From Microbacterium sp. p3-SID336 (GTDB lineage Bacteria > Actinomycetota > Actinomycetes > Actinomycetales > Microbacteriaceae), in the NCBI RefSeq assembly GCF_025143365.1, contig NZ_JALXPE010000011.1, positions 1 to 64,000 of the forward strand: a DNA stretch of 64,000 bases. The letters are read 5' to 3'. The first letter of the stretch is position 1. Each line of letters opens with the position of its first letter. The notes beneath the pieces are model-generated. The model was not told the origin of the DNA. It worked only from the letters and a program-made list of their open reading frames with translations, and searched no databases. Positions 26,953 to 34,509 of the stretch are shown in pieces. A program made the position numbers and the translations under genes.

Positions 26953-27873
26953 GTGATTGTCGTCGTCTGCCCTGGACAGGGCTCACAGACCCCCGGATTC
27001 CTCACCCCCTGGCTCGAACTGGACGGTGTCGAGGAGCGCCTCGCCGACTACTCCGAAGCCGCGCAGGTCGATCTCCGCGCCCACGGCACCGAGTCCGACG
27101 CCGAGACCATCCGTGACACGCGCATCGCGCAGCCGCTGATCGTCGCGGCATCGCTCGTCGCGGGCGACGCGCTGGTTCAGCGGGCAGGCCGCCGGGCAGA
27201 TGGGATCGCGGGCCACTCCGTGGGCGAGATCGCCGCGCTGGTCGGTAGCGGTGTGATCGACGCCGCCACCGGCATGCGGCTGGTCGGCATCCGCGGCCGT
27301 GCCATGGCCGACGCCGCCGCCCAGACCCCCACCGGCATGAGCGCCGTGCTCGGTGGCGACGAGGAGGCACTGCTCGCTCGTCTGGGCGAGCTCGGGCTCT
27401 CCCCCGCCAACTACAACGGCGGCGGACAGATCGTGGTCGCGGGCGCGCTCCCGGCTCTGGCCGCCCTGGCCGAGGAACCGGTGAAGGGCACGCGCGTCGT
27501 GCCGCTGCAGGTCGCCGGTGCCTTCCACACCGACTACATGGCTTCGGCCGTCGCCGCGCTGCGTGACGCCGTCGCCGACGTCACCCCCGCCGATCCGGAG
27601 GTCACGCTCTGGACCAACCGCGACGGGTCGGTCGTGAGCTCGGGTGCTCAGGCGCTGACGTTCCTCGTCGACCAGGTGTCGTCGCCGGTGCGCTGGGACC
27701 TCTGCATGGCGTCCTTCGCCGAGGCGGGAGTGACCGGCGTCATCGAGCTCGCGCCCGCAGGTGCGCTCGTGGGCCTCGCCAAGCGCGGGCTCCGCGGCGT
27801 CCCGGCCGTCGCCGTGAAGACCCCTGATGACCTCGATGCGGCGGTCGCGCTGCTGAACGGAGAAGCCGCATGA
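26953..27873 (+). CDS. fabD: Malonyl-CoA:ACP transacylase
   Basis: A 306-residue enzyme transferring malonyl from CoA to acyl carrier protein, the entry step of type II fatty-acid synthesis. It begins IVVVCPGQGSQTPG, has the nucleophile Ser89 in GHSVGE and the catalytic His in VAGAFHTDYM. The GTG at 26953 matches the family N-terminus. Its stop overlaps the fabH start (ATGA at 27870-27873), so they are translationally coupled. Confidence 0.97.
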   Translation: MIVVVCPGQGSQTPGFLTPWLELDGVEERLADYSEAAQVDLRAHGTESDAETIRDTRIAQPLIVAASLVAGDALVQRAGRRADGIAGHSVGEIAALVGSGVIDAATGMRLVGIRGRAMADAAAQTPTGMSAVLGGDEEALLARLGELGLSPANYNGGGQIVVAGALPALAALAEEPVKGTRVVPLQVAGAFHTDYMASAVAALRDAVADVTPADPEVTLWTNRDGSVVSSGAQALTFLVDQVSSPVRWDLCMASFAEAGVTGVIELAPAGALVGLAKRGLRGVPAVAVKTPDDLDAAVALLNGEAA

Positions 27874-28871
27874 GCGCCACCCTCGCCCAGAGCACCGGCC
27901 CCGCGTACACCCGCATCTACTCCTTCGGCGCCGCGCGCGGTGAGAACGCCGTGCCCAACGAGGATCTCGTGGGCCCGATCGACTCCAGCGACGAGTGGAT
28001 CCGCCAGCGCACCGGCATCGTCACCCGCGTCCGGGCGGACAAGGGCACGGACGCGATCGACCTGGCCACGGCAGCAGCCGCCGAGGCGATCGAGAAGTCC
28101 GGAGTCCCGGCCGATCAGGTCGACCTGGTGATCGTCGCGACCATCAGCAACCCGAAGCAGACGCCCTCCGTCTCCGCGATCGTCGCCGACCGCGTGGGGG
28201 CGAACCCCGCGGCCGCCTACGACGTGAACGCCGCGTGCGCCGGGTACGCCTACGCCGTCACGCAGGCGGACGCCCTGATCAGGGCAGGCGCCGCGCGCCA
28301 CGCGCTCGTGATCGGCACGGAGAAGCTCTCCGACGTGGTCGACCCGACCGATCGCAGCATCTCGTTCCTGCTCGGAGACGGCGCCGGCGCGGCACTCATC
28401 GGCCCGAGCGACACCCCCGGCATCGCCCCGGCGGTCTGGGGCTCGGACGGCTCGAAGGCCGACGCCGTGGGCATGAACGGCACGCTCACCGCGTTCCGCG
28501 ACGGCGAGATCCCGTGGCCGACCCTGCGCCAGGAGGGACCGACCGTGTTCCGCTGGGCCGTCTGGGAGATGGTGAAGGTCGCCCGCGAGGCGCTCGAGAA
28601 GGCCGGCATCGAGGCCGCCGACCTCGCCGCGTTCATCCCCCACCAGGCCAACATGCGCATCATCGACGAGTTCGCCAAGCAGCTCGGCCTGCCGGAGACG
28701 ACGGTGATCGCCAGGGACATCGAGACCACCGGCAACACATCCGCCGCCTCCATCCCGCTGGCGAGCCACCGTCTGATGGCCGAGCACCCCGAGCTGTCCG
28801 GCGGACTCGCGCTCCAGATCGGCTTCGGCGCCGGTCTCGTGTTCGCCGCACAGGTCGTCGTGCTCCCCTGA
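27870..28871 (+). CDS. fabH: Beta-ketoacyl-ACP synthase III
   Basis: A 333-residue KAS III that condenses an acyl-CoA primer with malonyl-ACP. The triad is Cys123 (NAACAGYAY), His258 (FIPHQANMR) and Asn289 (TTGNTSAAS). In actinobacteria FabH usually accepts branched primers, giving iso and anteiso fatty acids. The start overlaps fabD. It has a short N-terminal extension (about 12 residues) relative to E. coli FabH. Confidence 0.97.
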   Translation: MSATLAQSTGPAYTRIYSFGAARGENAVPNEDLVGPIDSSDEWIRQRTGIVTRVRADKGTDAIDLATAAAAEAIEKSGVPADQVDLVIVATISNPKQTPSVSAIVADRVGANPAAAYDVNAACAGYAYAVTQADALIRAGAARHALVIGTEKLSDVVDPTDRSISFLLGDGAGAALIGPSDTPGIAPAVWGSDGSKADAVGMNGTLTAFRDGEIPWPTLRQEGPTVFRWAVWEMVKVAREALEKAGIEAADLAAFIPHQANMRIIDEFAKQLGLPETTVIARDIETTGNTSAASIPLASHRLMAEHPELSGGLALQIGFGAGLVFAAQVVVLP

Positions 28872-28940
28872 TCGCGCGCCGACCTTCCCTAGACTGTTCC
28901 ACGGTTCCGAATACAACCCGTAAGAAAGAGGAAGACCACC

Positions 28941-29189
28941 ATGGCTTTCACCAACGATGAGGTCCTCGCCGGCCTCGCAGAGCTCATCACCGACGAGACC
29001 GGCATCAACGCCTCCGAGGTCGCCCTGGAGAAGTCGTTCACGGACGACCTCGACATCGACTCGATTTCGATGATGACGATCGTCGTCAACGCCGAGGAGA
29101 AGTTCGGCGTCACCATCCCCGACGACGAGGTCAAGAACCTGAAGACCGTCGGCGACGCCGTCAACTTCATCGTCGCGGGCCAGGAGTAA
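28941..29189 (+). CDS. acpP: Acyl carrier protein
   Basis: An 82-residue acidic four-helix protein carrying growing acyl chains on a 4'-phosphopantetheine arm. The attachment residue is Ser41 in DLDIDSISMM, a slight variant of the usual DSL. AAAGAGGAAG at 28924-28933 is a strong ribosome binding site, fitting the high expression expected. It lies between fabH and fabF as in other actinobacteria. Confidence 0.98.
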   Translation: MAFTNDEVLAGLAELITDETGINASEVALEKSFTDDLDIDSISMMTIVVNAEEKFGVTIPDDEVKNLKTVGDAVNFIVAGQE

Positions 29190-29282
29190 TCCCGGCAGGA
29201 TGCCACCCCCGGCCGCTCGGGGCGTGGCATCCTCCGCCTGACCGACCCTGCACGACTCCGTTCGACAAGGAACCACACCTTC

Positions 29283-30521
29283 ATGACCAAGCGCATCGTC
29301 GTCACCGGCATCGGCGCCACCTCCGCCATCGGCGGGACGGCTCCGGAGAACTGGACCAACCTCCTCGCCGGCATGTCCGGCACGCGCACGATCGAGCACG
29401 ACTGGGTGCAGCAGTACGAGCTGCCCGTCACCTTCGCAGCCCAGGCCATCGTCCGGCCCGAAGAGGTGCTGCCACGTCACGAGGCCAAGCGCCTCGACCC
29501 GTCGTCGCAATTCGCGCTCATCGCCGCACGCGAGGCCTGGGCGGATGCGGGTTCGCCGGAGGTCGCTCCCGAGCGCCTCGGCGTCGACTTCGCGACCGGG
29601 ATCGGCGGTCTCTGGACGCTGCTGGACGCCTGGGACACGCTGCGCGAGAAGGGGCCGCGCCGGGTCATGCCGCTGACGGTGCCCATGCTCATGCCCAACG
29701 CCGCAGCGGGCAACCTGTCGCTGCAGTTCGAGGCCAGGGCCTATGCGCAGACGGTCGTCAGCGCCTGCGCCTCCAGCACCGAGTCCATCATCCACGCGTT
29801 CCACCACCTGCAGGAGGGACTGGCGGACGTGGTCATCGCCGGAGGGACGGAATCGGCGATCCACCCGATCACCATGGCATCCTTCGCCTCCGCCCAGGCT
29901 CTCTCGCGCCGCAACGACGATCCGGCGCACGCGTCGCGCCCCGGGGCGATCGACCGTGACGGCTTCGTCATGGGCGAGGGCGCGGCCGCCCTCATCCTCG
30001 AGACCGAGGAGCACGCCACCGCTCGCGGCGCCAAGATCTACGGCTACATCCTCGGCGGCGGCGTGACAGCGGACGCCTACCACATCACCGGGAACGACCC
30101 GGAGGGCAATGGTGCAGCCCGCGCGGTCACGCAGGCGCTCGAGGAGGCGGGCATCACCGCCGACCAGGTCACCCACATCAACGCGCACGCCACGTCGACC
30201 CCGGTGGGCGACCCGAACGAGTACACCGCGCTGAAGAAGGTCTTCGGCGACCGCATCGACGAGATCCCCGTCTCGGCCACCAAGGCGTCGACCGGACATC
30301 TGCTCGGCGGCACCGGCGCGCTGGAGGCCATCTTCTCGATCCTCGCGCTGCGCGACCGGGTGGCTCCGCCCACGATCAACATGACCGAGCCCGACCCGGC
30401 GGTGCCGTTCCGCCTGTCCGGCGAGCCCGCGCCCCTCGGCGACGGCCCGCAGGTCGCCATCAGCAACTCGTTCGGCTTCGGCGGTCACAACGCGGTGCTG
30501 GTGCTCGGCGGCGTCGACTGA
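29283..30521 (+). CDS. fabF: Beta-ketoacyl-ACP synthase II
   Basis: A 412-residue KAS II that elongates acyl-ACP with malonyl-ACP. The active-site Cys162 is in SACASSTESI, with His residues in INAHATSTPVGD and STGHLLGGTGA. It is the last gene of fabD-fabH-acpP-fabF and is followed by a strong hairpin (30537-30575). The ketoreductase fabG is not in this operon; a candidate lies at 43280-43990. Confidence 0.97.
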   Translation: MTKRIVVTGIGATSAIGGTAPENWTNLLAGMSGTRTIEHDWVQQYELPVTFAAQAIVRPEEVLPRHEAKRLDPSSQFALIAAREAWADAGSPEVAPERLGVDFATGIGGLWTLLDAWDTLREKGPRRVMPLTVPMLMPNAAAGNLSLQFEARAYAQTVVSACASSTESIIHAFHHLQEGLADVVIAGGTESAIHPITMASFASAQALSRRNDDPAHASRPGAIDRDGFVMGEGAAALILETEEHATARGAKIYGYILGGGVTADAYHITGNDPEGNGAARAVTQALEEAGITADQVTHINAHATSTPVGDPNEYTALKKVFGDRIDEIPVSATKASTGHLLGGTGALEAIFSILALRDRVAPPTINMTEPDPAVPFRLSGEPAPLGDGPQVAISNSFGFGGHNAVLVLGGVD

Positions 30522-30536
30522 CGCCTTCACACACAG

Positions 30537-30575
30537 GACGAAGGCCCCCGGGATGATGTCCCGGGGGCCTTCGTC
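30537..30575. terminator. Hairpin terminator after fabF
   Basis: GACGAAGGCCCCCGGGA / TCCCGGGGGCCTTCGTC, 17 bp perfect, loop TGATG. It separates fabF from the convergent yczE-like gene (stop at 30589) and can serve both. No T-tract. Confidence 0.88.
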
Positions 30576-30588
30576 ATGAATGCGGAGC

Positions 30589-31251
30589 TCACCGCACCGA
30601 TACCGCCAGTCGCGCCGAGCGGGCCTGGCGGCGGTGCTCGATGCGCGGGAGGAACCAGCCGATCAACGGGCCGACGCCGAACGCGAACAGCACGGTACCG
30701 ACGCCGACGGGACCGCCGAGCAGGAAGCCGACGAGCAGCACGGACCCCTCGATGACCGTCCGTGCCAGCCAGACCGGCCAGCGGGTCACCCGGACGAGAC
30801 CGGTCATGAGGCCGTCGCGCGGGCCGGGACCGAAGTCCGCCGCGATGTAGAGACCGGTGGCGAACGCCAGCAGCACCAGCCCGAAGACGAACATGGGCGC
30901 CCCCACCCACACGGTCGGCGGCGCGGGCAGCACGAGGAGCGTGAGGTCGGCGAACGGACCGATGAGCAGCGCGTTCAGGAGGGTGCCGAGGCCCACGCGT
31001 TGACGGAGCGGAATCCACAGCAGCAGGACGACGATCGAGATGAGCACGGTGACGACCCCGTAGCCCAGTCCTGTCCATCGCGCGACGCCCAGCGAGAGCA
31101 CGTCCCAGGGCGCGACGCCGATGCCGCCCCGCACCATGAAGCCGAGCGCCACGCCGTAGAGGAAGAGCCCGCCGACCAGCTGCGCCAGCCGCTCGACCAG
31201 ATCCCGACGGCTCGTCGCGGTGAAGGGCAGGAAGACGGCACGGAAGAGCAT
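30589..31251 (-). CDS. yczE: YczE/YitT-like five-helix membrane protein
   Basis: A 220-residue membrane protein with about five to six helices and family motifs VRGGIGVAPWDVLSLG near the start and GPGPRDGLMTGLVR after helix four. Bacillus YczE is needed for surfactin-type lipopeptide production in some strains, but its activity is unknown. It is divergent from a MocR-type regulator across a perfect 11-bp inverted repeat (31300-31330), the arrangement of the yczE-yczR pair. The ATG at 31251 begins MLFRAVFLPF; longer starts would run through the operator. Confidence 0.85.
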   Translation of the reverse strand: MLFRAVFLPFTATSRRDLVERLAQLVGGLFLYGVALGFMVRGGIGVAPWDVLSLGVARWTGLGYGVVTVLISIVVLLLWIPLRQRVGLGTLLNALLIGPFADLTLLVLPAPPTVWVGAPMFVFGLVLLAFATGLYIAADFGPGPRDGLMTGLVRVTRWPVWLARTVIEGSVLLVGFLLGGPVGVGTVLFAFGVGPLIGWFLPRIEHRRQARSARLAVSVR

Positions 31252-31299
31252 CTCTCCATCGTGGCCCGTGCGGAGGCGCCCCGAGGCGACCACTGAGGG

Positions 31300-31330
31300 A
31301 AAAGTGGCCTGCACATGGGAGGCCACTTTT
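31300..31330. promoter_or_regulatory. Perfect inverted repeat, probable MocR-family operator
   Basis: AAAAGTGGCCT (31300-31310) and AGGCCACTTTT (31320-31330) are perfect 11-base arms around a 9-base spacer, midway between the divergent yczE-like and yczR-like genes. The half-site AAAGTGG resembles, from memory, that bound by PdxR, a MocR protein of Corynebacterium glutamicum. The repeat ends four bases before the CAGGCT hexamer (31335-31340) that probably is the regulator's -10, so it is well placed for autoregulation. Confidence 0.7.
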
Positions 31331-31346
31331 GCGGCAGGCTGGGACC

Positions 31347-32750
31347 ATGTCTTCCCGTCTCGTCATGCACCTCGGCACGCAGGACCTGGACGACGCCTCC
31401 GCGTCCGGACTGGCCGACCGCATCAGGGCCCTCATCCTCGACGGTCGCCTCACCGTCGGCGAGCGGCTCCCGAGCGAACGAGCCCTCGCTGTCGAGCTGC
31501 GCCGCTCGCGGTCCACCATAACCCGCGCCTATGGCGTGCTGGAGGCGGGCGGGTACGTGTCCCGGCATCACGGAGGAAGCACCAGAGTCGCCCTCCCGCA
31601 CGGCCCGTCCGCCCCCGCACCCGAGCGCGACGACGAGGCCATCGACCTGTCCATCGCCTCGATGGACTCGACCCCCGGTCTGTACGACGCCACGGTGCGC
31701 TCGCTCCCCCGTCTGGCCGCGCTCCGGGGGACGAGCGGTTACTCCCTTCAGGGCCTCCCCGAACTGCGAGAGGCGATCGCGCGGCGGTTCGATGAGCGCG
31801 GTGTGCCGACCTCGGCCGACGAGATCGTCGTCACCTCGGGCGCGCTGAACGCGGTGAACCTGATCTTGACCGCGATCGGCCGCCGGGGCGAACGCGCTCT
31901 CGTCGAGCAGCCGACGTTCCCGCATGCGCTGGAGGCCCTGCACCGCCACGGATACCGCCTGGTGCCGACACCTGTGGACACCGACGGATGGGACACCAGG
32001 CACTTCACCGACACCCTGCTCAGCGCGCGACCCCACGTGGCATACCTGATCCCCGACTTCCACAACCCGACGGGCGCCACGCTCACCGACGAGGAGCGCA
32101 CGCGCATCACCGCGACCGCACGCAACATCGGCACGCACCTGATCGTGGACGAGACGACCGCAGAACTCGACATCGACCGCGGCTGGGCGCCGCAGCCCAT
32201 GGCCGCAGGCGGGCCCGGGGTGATCACGGTGGGCTCGATGTCGAAGGTCGCCTGGGGCGGGATGCGCATCGGGTGGATCCGCGCGGAGCGCTCCGTCGTC
32301 GCCCGGCTGCTCGCCGTGCGACCGTCCTTCGAGCTGGGCACGGCGCTGCTGGAGCAGTGCATCGCGGTGGAGCTGCTCGCCGACGTCCCCGCTCTCACCG
32401 CTCACGTGCGCCGGCGGCTCGCCGCCGGACGCGCAGCGGTGGCCGATGGCCTCGCGCCGATCCCCGGCATCCGGATGCCGCACACGCCGGGAGGCCTCTC
32501 CGCCTGGATCGACCTGGGAGCTCCGGTTTCGACGACACTCTCCCTGGCCGCGCGAGACCGCGGGCTGATCCTGCCGCCCGGGCCGCGCTTCACGACGGGC
32601 GGCGTGCTGGAGCGGCGGCTGCGGATCCCGATCACCCTCACCCCGGAGCGAGCCGCCGAGGCGATGGCGCGTCTCGCCCTGGCCTGGGACGACCTCCACG
32701 GTGGAGCCGTCGCCCAGGCTCGCGAGCTCGGGCACGTCGCCGTCATCTGA
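31347..32750 (+). CDS. yczR: MocR/YczR-type regulator: GntR helix-turn-helix fused to class I aminotransferase fold
   Basis: A 467-residue MocR protein. Residues 18-85 form a GntR winged helix (GERLPSERALAVELRRSRSTITRAYGVLEAGGY). Residues 100-455 are an aminotransferase-like domain with Asn240 (DFHNPTG), Asp268 (IVDET) and the PLP lysine Lys300 (SMSKVAWGG) all present, so it should bind pyridoxal phosphate as its sensor group. The ATG at 31347 is six bases after CAGGCT, predicting a leaderless mRNA. It most likely controls the divergent membrane gene, as YczR does with YczE in Bacillales. Its ligand is unknown. Confidence 0.9.
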   Translation: MSSRLVMHLGTQDLDDASASGLADRIRALILDGRLTVGERLPSERALAVELRRSRSTITRAYGVLEAGGYVSRHHGGSTRVALPHGPSAPAPERDDEAIDLSIASMDSTPGLYDATVRSLPRLAALRGTSGYSLQGLPELREAIARRFDERGVPTSADEIVVTSGALNAVNLILTAIGRRGERALVEQPTFPHALEALHRHGYRLVPTPVDTDGWDTRHFTDTLLSARPHVAYLIPDFHNPTGATLTDEERTRITATARNIGTHLIVDETTAELDIDRGWAPQPMAAGGPGVITVGSMSKVAWGGMRIGWIRAERSVVARLLAVRPSFELGTALLEQCIAVELLADVPALTAHVRRRLAAGRAAVADGLAPIPGIRMPHTPGGLSAWIDLGAPVSTTLSLAARDRGLILPPGPRFTTGGVLERRLRIPITLTPERAAEAMARLALAWDDLHGGAVAQARELGHVAVI

Positions 32751-32756
32751 GCGCGA

Positions 32757-32798
32757 TGACGAGGACCCCGCCTCGTGGTCGGGGCGGGGTCCTCGTCA
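32757..32798. terminator. Hairpin terminator between yczR-like and DUF3145 genes
   Basis: TGACGAGGACCCCGCC / GGCGGGGTCCTCGTCA, 16 bp perfect with a 10-base loop, between convergent genes. No T-tract. Confidence 0.82.
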
Positions 32799-32884
32799 GG
32801 TGGAGCGGGCATACGTCTTCTCAGCGTCCGGGATGACTCACCGGCATCCGATACTCACGCCTCCCGCGCTCCGGGTCTCGTCGG

Positions 32885-33388
32885 CTAGCCGACCTTGTGC
32901 AGCCACACGACGCGTGCGTCGTCGCTGGCGTGCCGGAACGGCTCGAGCTCCTCGTCCCAGGCGGAGCCGAGGGCGATGTCGAGTTCCCGCTGAAGCTCGA
33001 CGGCGTTGCCCGCCGCGATCTCCATGGCGTAGCGGATGCGGTCCTCGCCGATCACGATGTTGCCCGCGGCATCCGTCTGCGCGTAGTGGATGCCGAGGTC
33101 GGGCGTGTGCAGCCAGCGGCCGCCGTCGCTGCGCGGCGTCGGGTCCTCCGTCACCTCGAACCGCAGGTGCTCCCACCCGCGGATCGCGGTCGCCAGGGCC
33201 GCTCCCGTGCCGACGGGGCCGTCCCAGTAGAACTCCGCACGACGCGCGCCGCTCAGGACCGGCTGCTCCGTCCAGTCGAAGTTCACCGCACGCCCGATAG
33301 CGCGACCTACCGCCCATTCCAGGTGCGGGCAGAGCGCGCGAGGCGCCGAGTGGATGTACACCACTCCGCGTGCGTAAGCCGTCGCCAT
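32885..33388 (-). CDS. DUF3145 family protein
   Basis: A 167-residue soluble protein matching the actinobacterial DUF3145 family: GVVYIHSAPRALCPHLEWAVG at the start, WTEQPVLSGARRAEFYW, and LDIALGSAWDEELEPFRHA near the end. The function is unknown. It has no signal peptide or membrane helix. It lies near the fatty-acid cluster, as DUF3145 genes often do, but the yczE/yczR pair intervenes here. Confidence 0.9.
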   Translation of the reverse strand: MATAYARGVVYIHSAPRALCPHLEWAVGRAIGRAVNFDWTEQPVLSGARRAEFYWDGPVGTGAALATAIRGWEHLRFEVTEDPTPRSDGGRWLHTPDLGIHYAQTDAAGNIVIGEDRIRYAMEIAAGNAVELQRELDIALGSAWDEELEPFRHASDDARVVWLHKVG

Positions 33389-33510
33389 GATCTCTCCGTT
33401 TCATCAGGTGCGTCTTCCCCTACGACCTGAACCACGAAGTGGCGAGAATATGCGGTTGTGCGCCCATTCTCGCCGAGTCGACGCGAAATCACAAGCGTGT
33501 GATTCGACGA

Positions 33511-33542
33511 CGAAGGCCCCGGTCGTGCGACCGGGGCCTTCG
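33511..33542 (-). terminator. Hairpin terminator of the oxygenase gene
   Basis: CGAAGGCCCCGGTCG / CGACCGGGGCCTTCG, 15 bp, directly downstream of the minus-strand oxygenase gene and upstream of the DUF3145 promoter. It shares the GACGAAGGCCCC arm of other hairpins in the window. Confidence 0.82.
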
Positions 33543-33559
33543 GGCGTCTCAGCGGGCGA

Positions 33560-34333
33560 TCACGCCTCGCTCATCGCCTGCTTCACCTGCTGGCCCTTGG
33601 CAGCGTAGTAAGCGGCGCGAGCGGCGTCCTTGCGGGCCTGCTCGGCGTAGCCGAACTCCAGCACGTCCTGCGGGACCTCGACGTTCGGGACGTCGTCGGT
33701 GCCGTGGTACTTCTCGATGTACGCGTCGAGCTCCGGACCGGAGGTCCACGACGTGATGAGGCAGTAGCGCGGGTCGGTGCCGTTGTGCGTGGCGGCGTGC
33801 CACAGGCGCTGCGTGTCGACGATCAGCTGCGCACCCGCGGGCAGAGCGATGCGGTACTCGATGCTGGGGTCGGTGCGGTTCTCACGCAGGACGAAGTAGC
33901 TGTCCTTGTCATCGGTGAGGTTGAAGAAGCCGCGCACGACCCAGCCCGTGCCGTCCGGGTTCAGACGGTTGTTGTCGTCCTGGTGCAGGTTGTAGAGGCA
34001 GTCGCCGTACGGGGTCGGCTGCAGCTCGATGATGCGGCAGCGGCCGACGTTCGCTCCGGGCTCCTGCGCACGACGCGTCAGGTTCGGAGCCTTCGCGACC
34101 TGCGAGTCGATCCAGACGCCGTCCTTGTCGGTGCGCGGCGGCTTGTGGTTCCAGAAGCCGTTGCACTCGATGTCGCCGAAGGCGCTGGCGAGGGGCGCGA
34201 ACCGGGTGTCGCCCGAGGACTTCCAGTCGTTGTACTCGACGTCGAGCCACTCCTTGGGATCGGCCTCCTGGTCGTAGCTGTCGAGGACGACGAAGCCCTT
34301 CTCCTCCAGCGCTGCGGACTTGATGTATCCCAT
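33560..34333 (-). CDS. Putative Fe(II)/2-oxoglutarate-type oxygenase, unnamed family
   Basis: A 257-residue soluble protein I cannot assign to a named family. It shows the arrangement of a cupin-fold Fe(II)/2-oxoglutarate dioxygenase: HxD at His117/Asp119 (NLHQDDNN), a distal His179 (RLWHAATHN) 60 residues later, and Arg189 ten residues beyond, where a 2-oxoglutarate-binding Arg normally sits. The C-terminal 30 residues form an Ala/Lys/Gln-rich helix. It stands alone, with a terminator at 33511-33542. A DtxR/IdeR-like box lies 53-71 bases upstream of its start, so iron-dependent expression is likely. Substrate unknown; a protein, amino acid or siderophore precursor are all possible. Confidence 0.75.
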   Translation of the reverse strand: MGYIKSAALEEKGFVVLDSYDQEADPKEWLDVEYNDWKSSGDTRFAPLASAFGDIECNGFWNHKPPRTDKDGVWIDSQVAKAPNLTRRAQEPGANVGRCRIIELQPTPYGDCLYNLHQDDNNRLNPDGTGWVVRGFFNLTDDKDSYFVLRENRTDPSIEYRIALPAGAQLIVDTQRLWHAATHNGTDPRYCLITSWTSGPELDAYIEKYHGTDDVPNVEVPQDVLEFGYAEQARKDAARAAYYAAKGQQVKQAMSEA

Positions 34334-34385
34334 GATCGAGTCATGTTCCTTTCATCGGGGGCCAGCACGTTTTAACAGGCCCTGA

Positions 34386-34404
34386 TAAGGCAAGCCTAAC
34401 AGCG
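34386..34404. promoter_or_regulatory. DtxR/IdeR-like iron box
   Basis: TAAGGCAAGCCTAACAGCG matches 13 of 19 positions of TWAGGTTAGSCTAACCTWA, with the core AGGCAAGCCTAAC near-palindromic. It sits in the 176-base region between the divergent oxygenase and DUF262 genes, nearer the oxygenase (minus strand). TAGACT at 34446-34451 is a possible -10 of the DUF262 gene, so either or both genes could respond to iron. Confidence 0.55.
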
Positions 34405-34509
34405 GGTGCCGGGGCGTCCCCGGAGGGCGGCCGTGGATAACCGAATAGACTGATCGGGGCGCCCGGCGAGTCCCGGCCGCCCGTCGCTACGGGAGGACGA
34501 GACACCAGC

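Noticed and set aside
27648..30530. A 960-codon open frame on the minus strand across fabD-fabH-acpP-fabF
   Set aside because: It crosses four well-supported genes and an intergenic region in antisense, with no family signature.
31300..31330. Hairpin terminator reading of the AAAAGTGGCCT/AGGCCACTTTT repeat (it ends in TTTT)
   Set aside because: It lies between two divergent start codons, where no transcript ends; an operator is the better explanation.
34409..34423. CCGGGG/CCCCGG hairpin next to the iron box
   Set aside because: It is only six bases per arm in a GC-rich region upstream of both divergent genes; neither terminator nor operator function can be supported.
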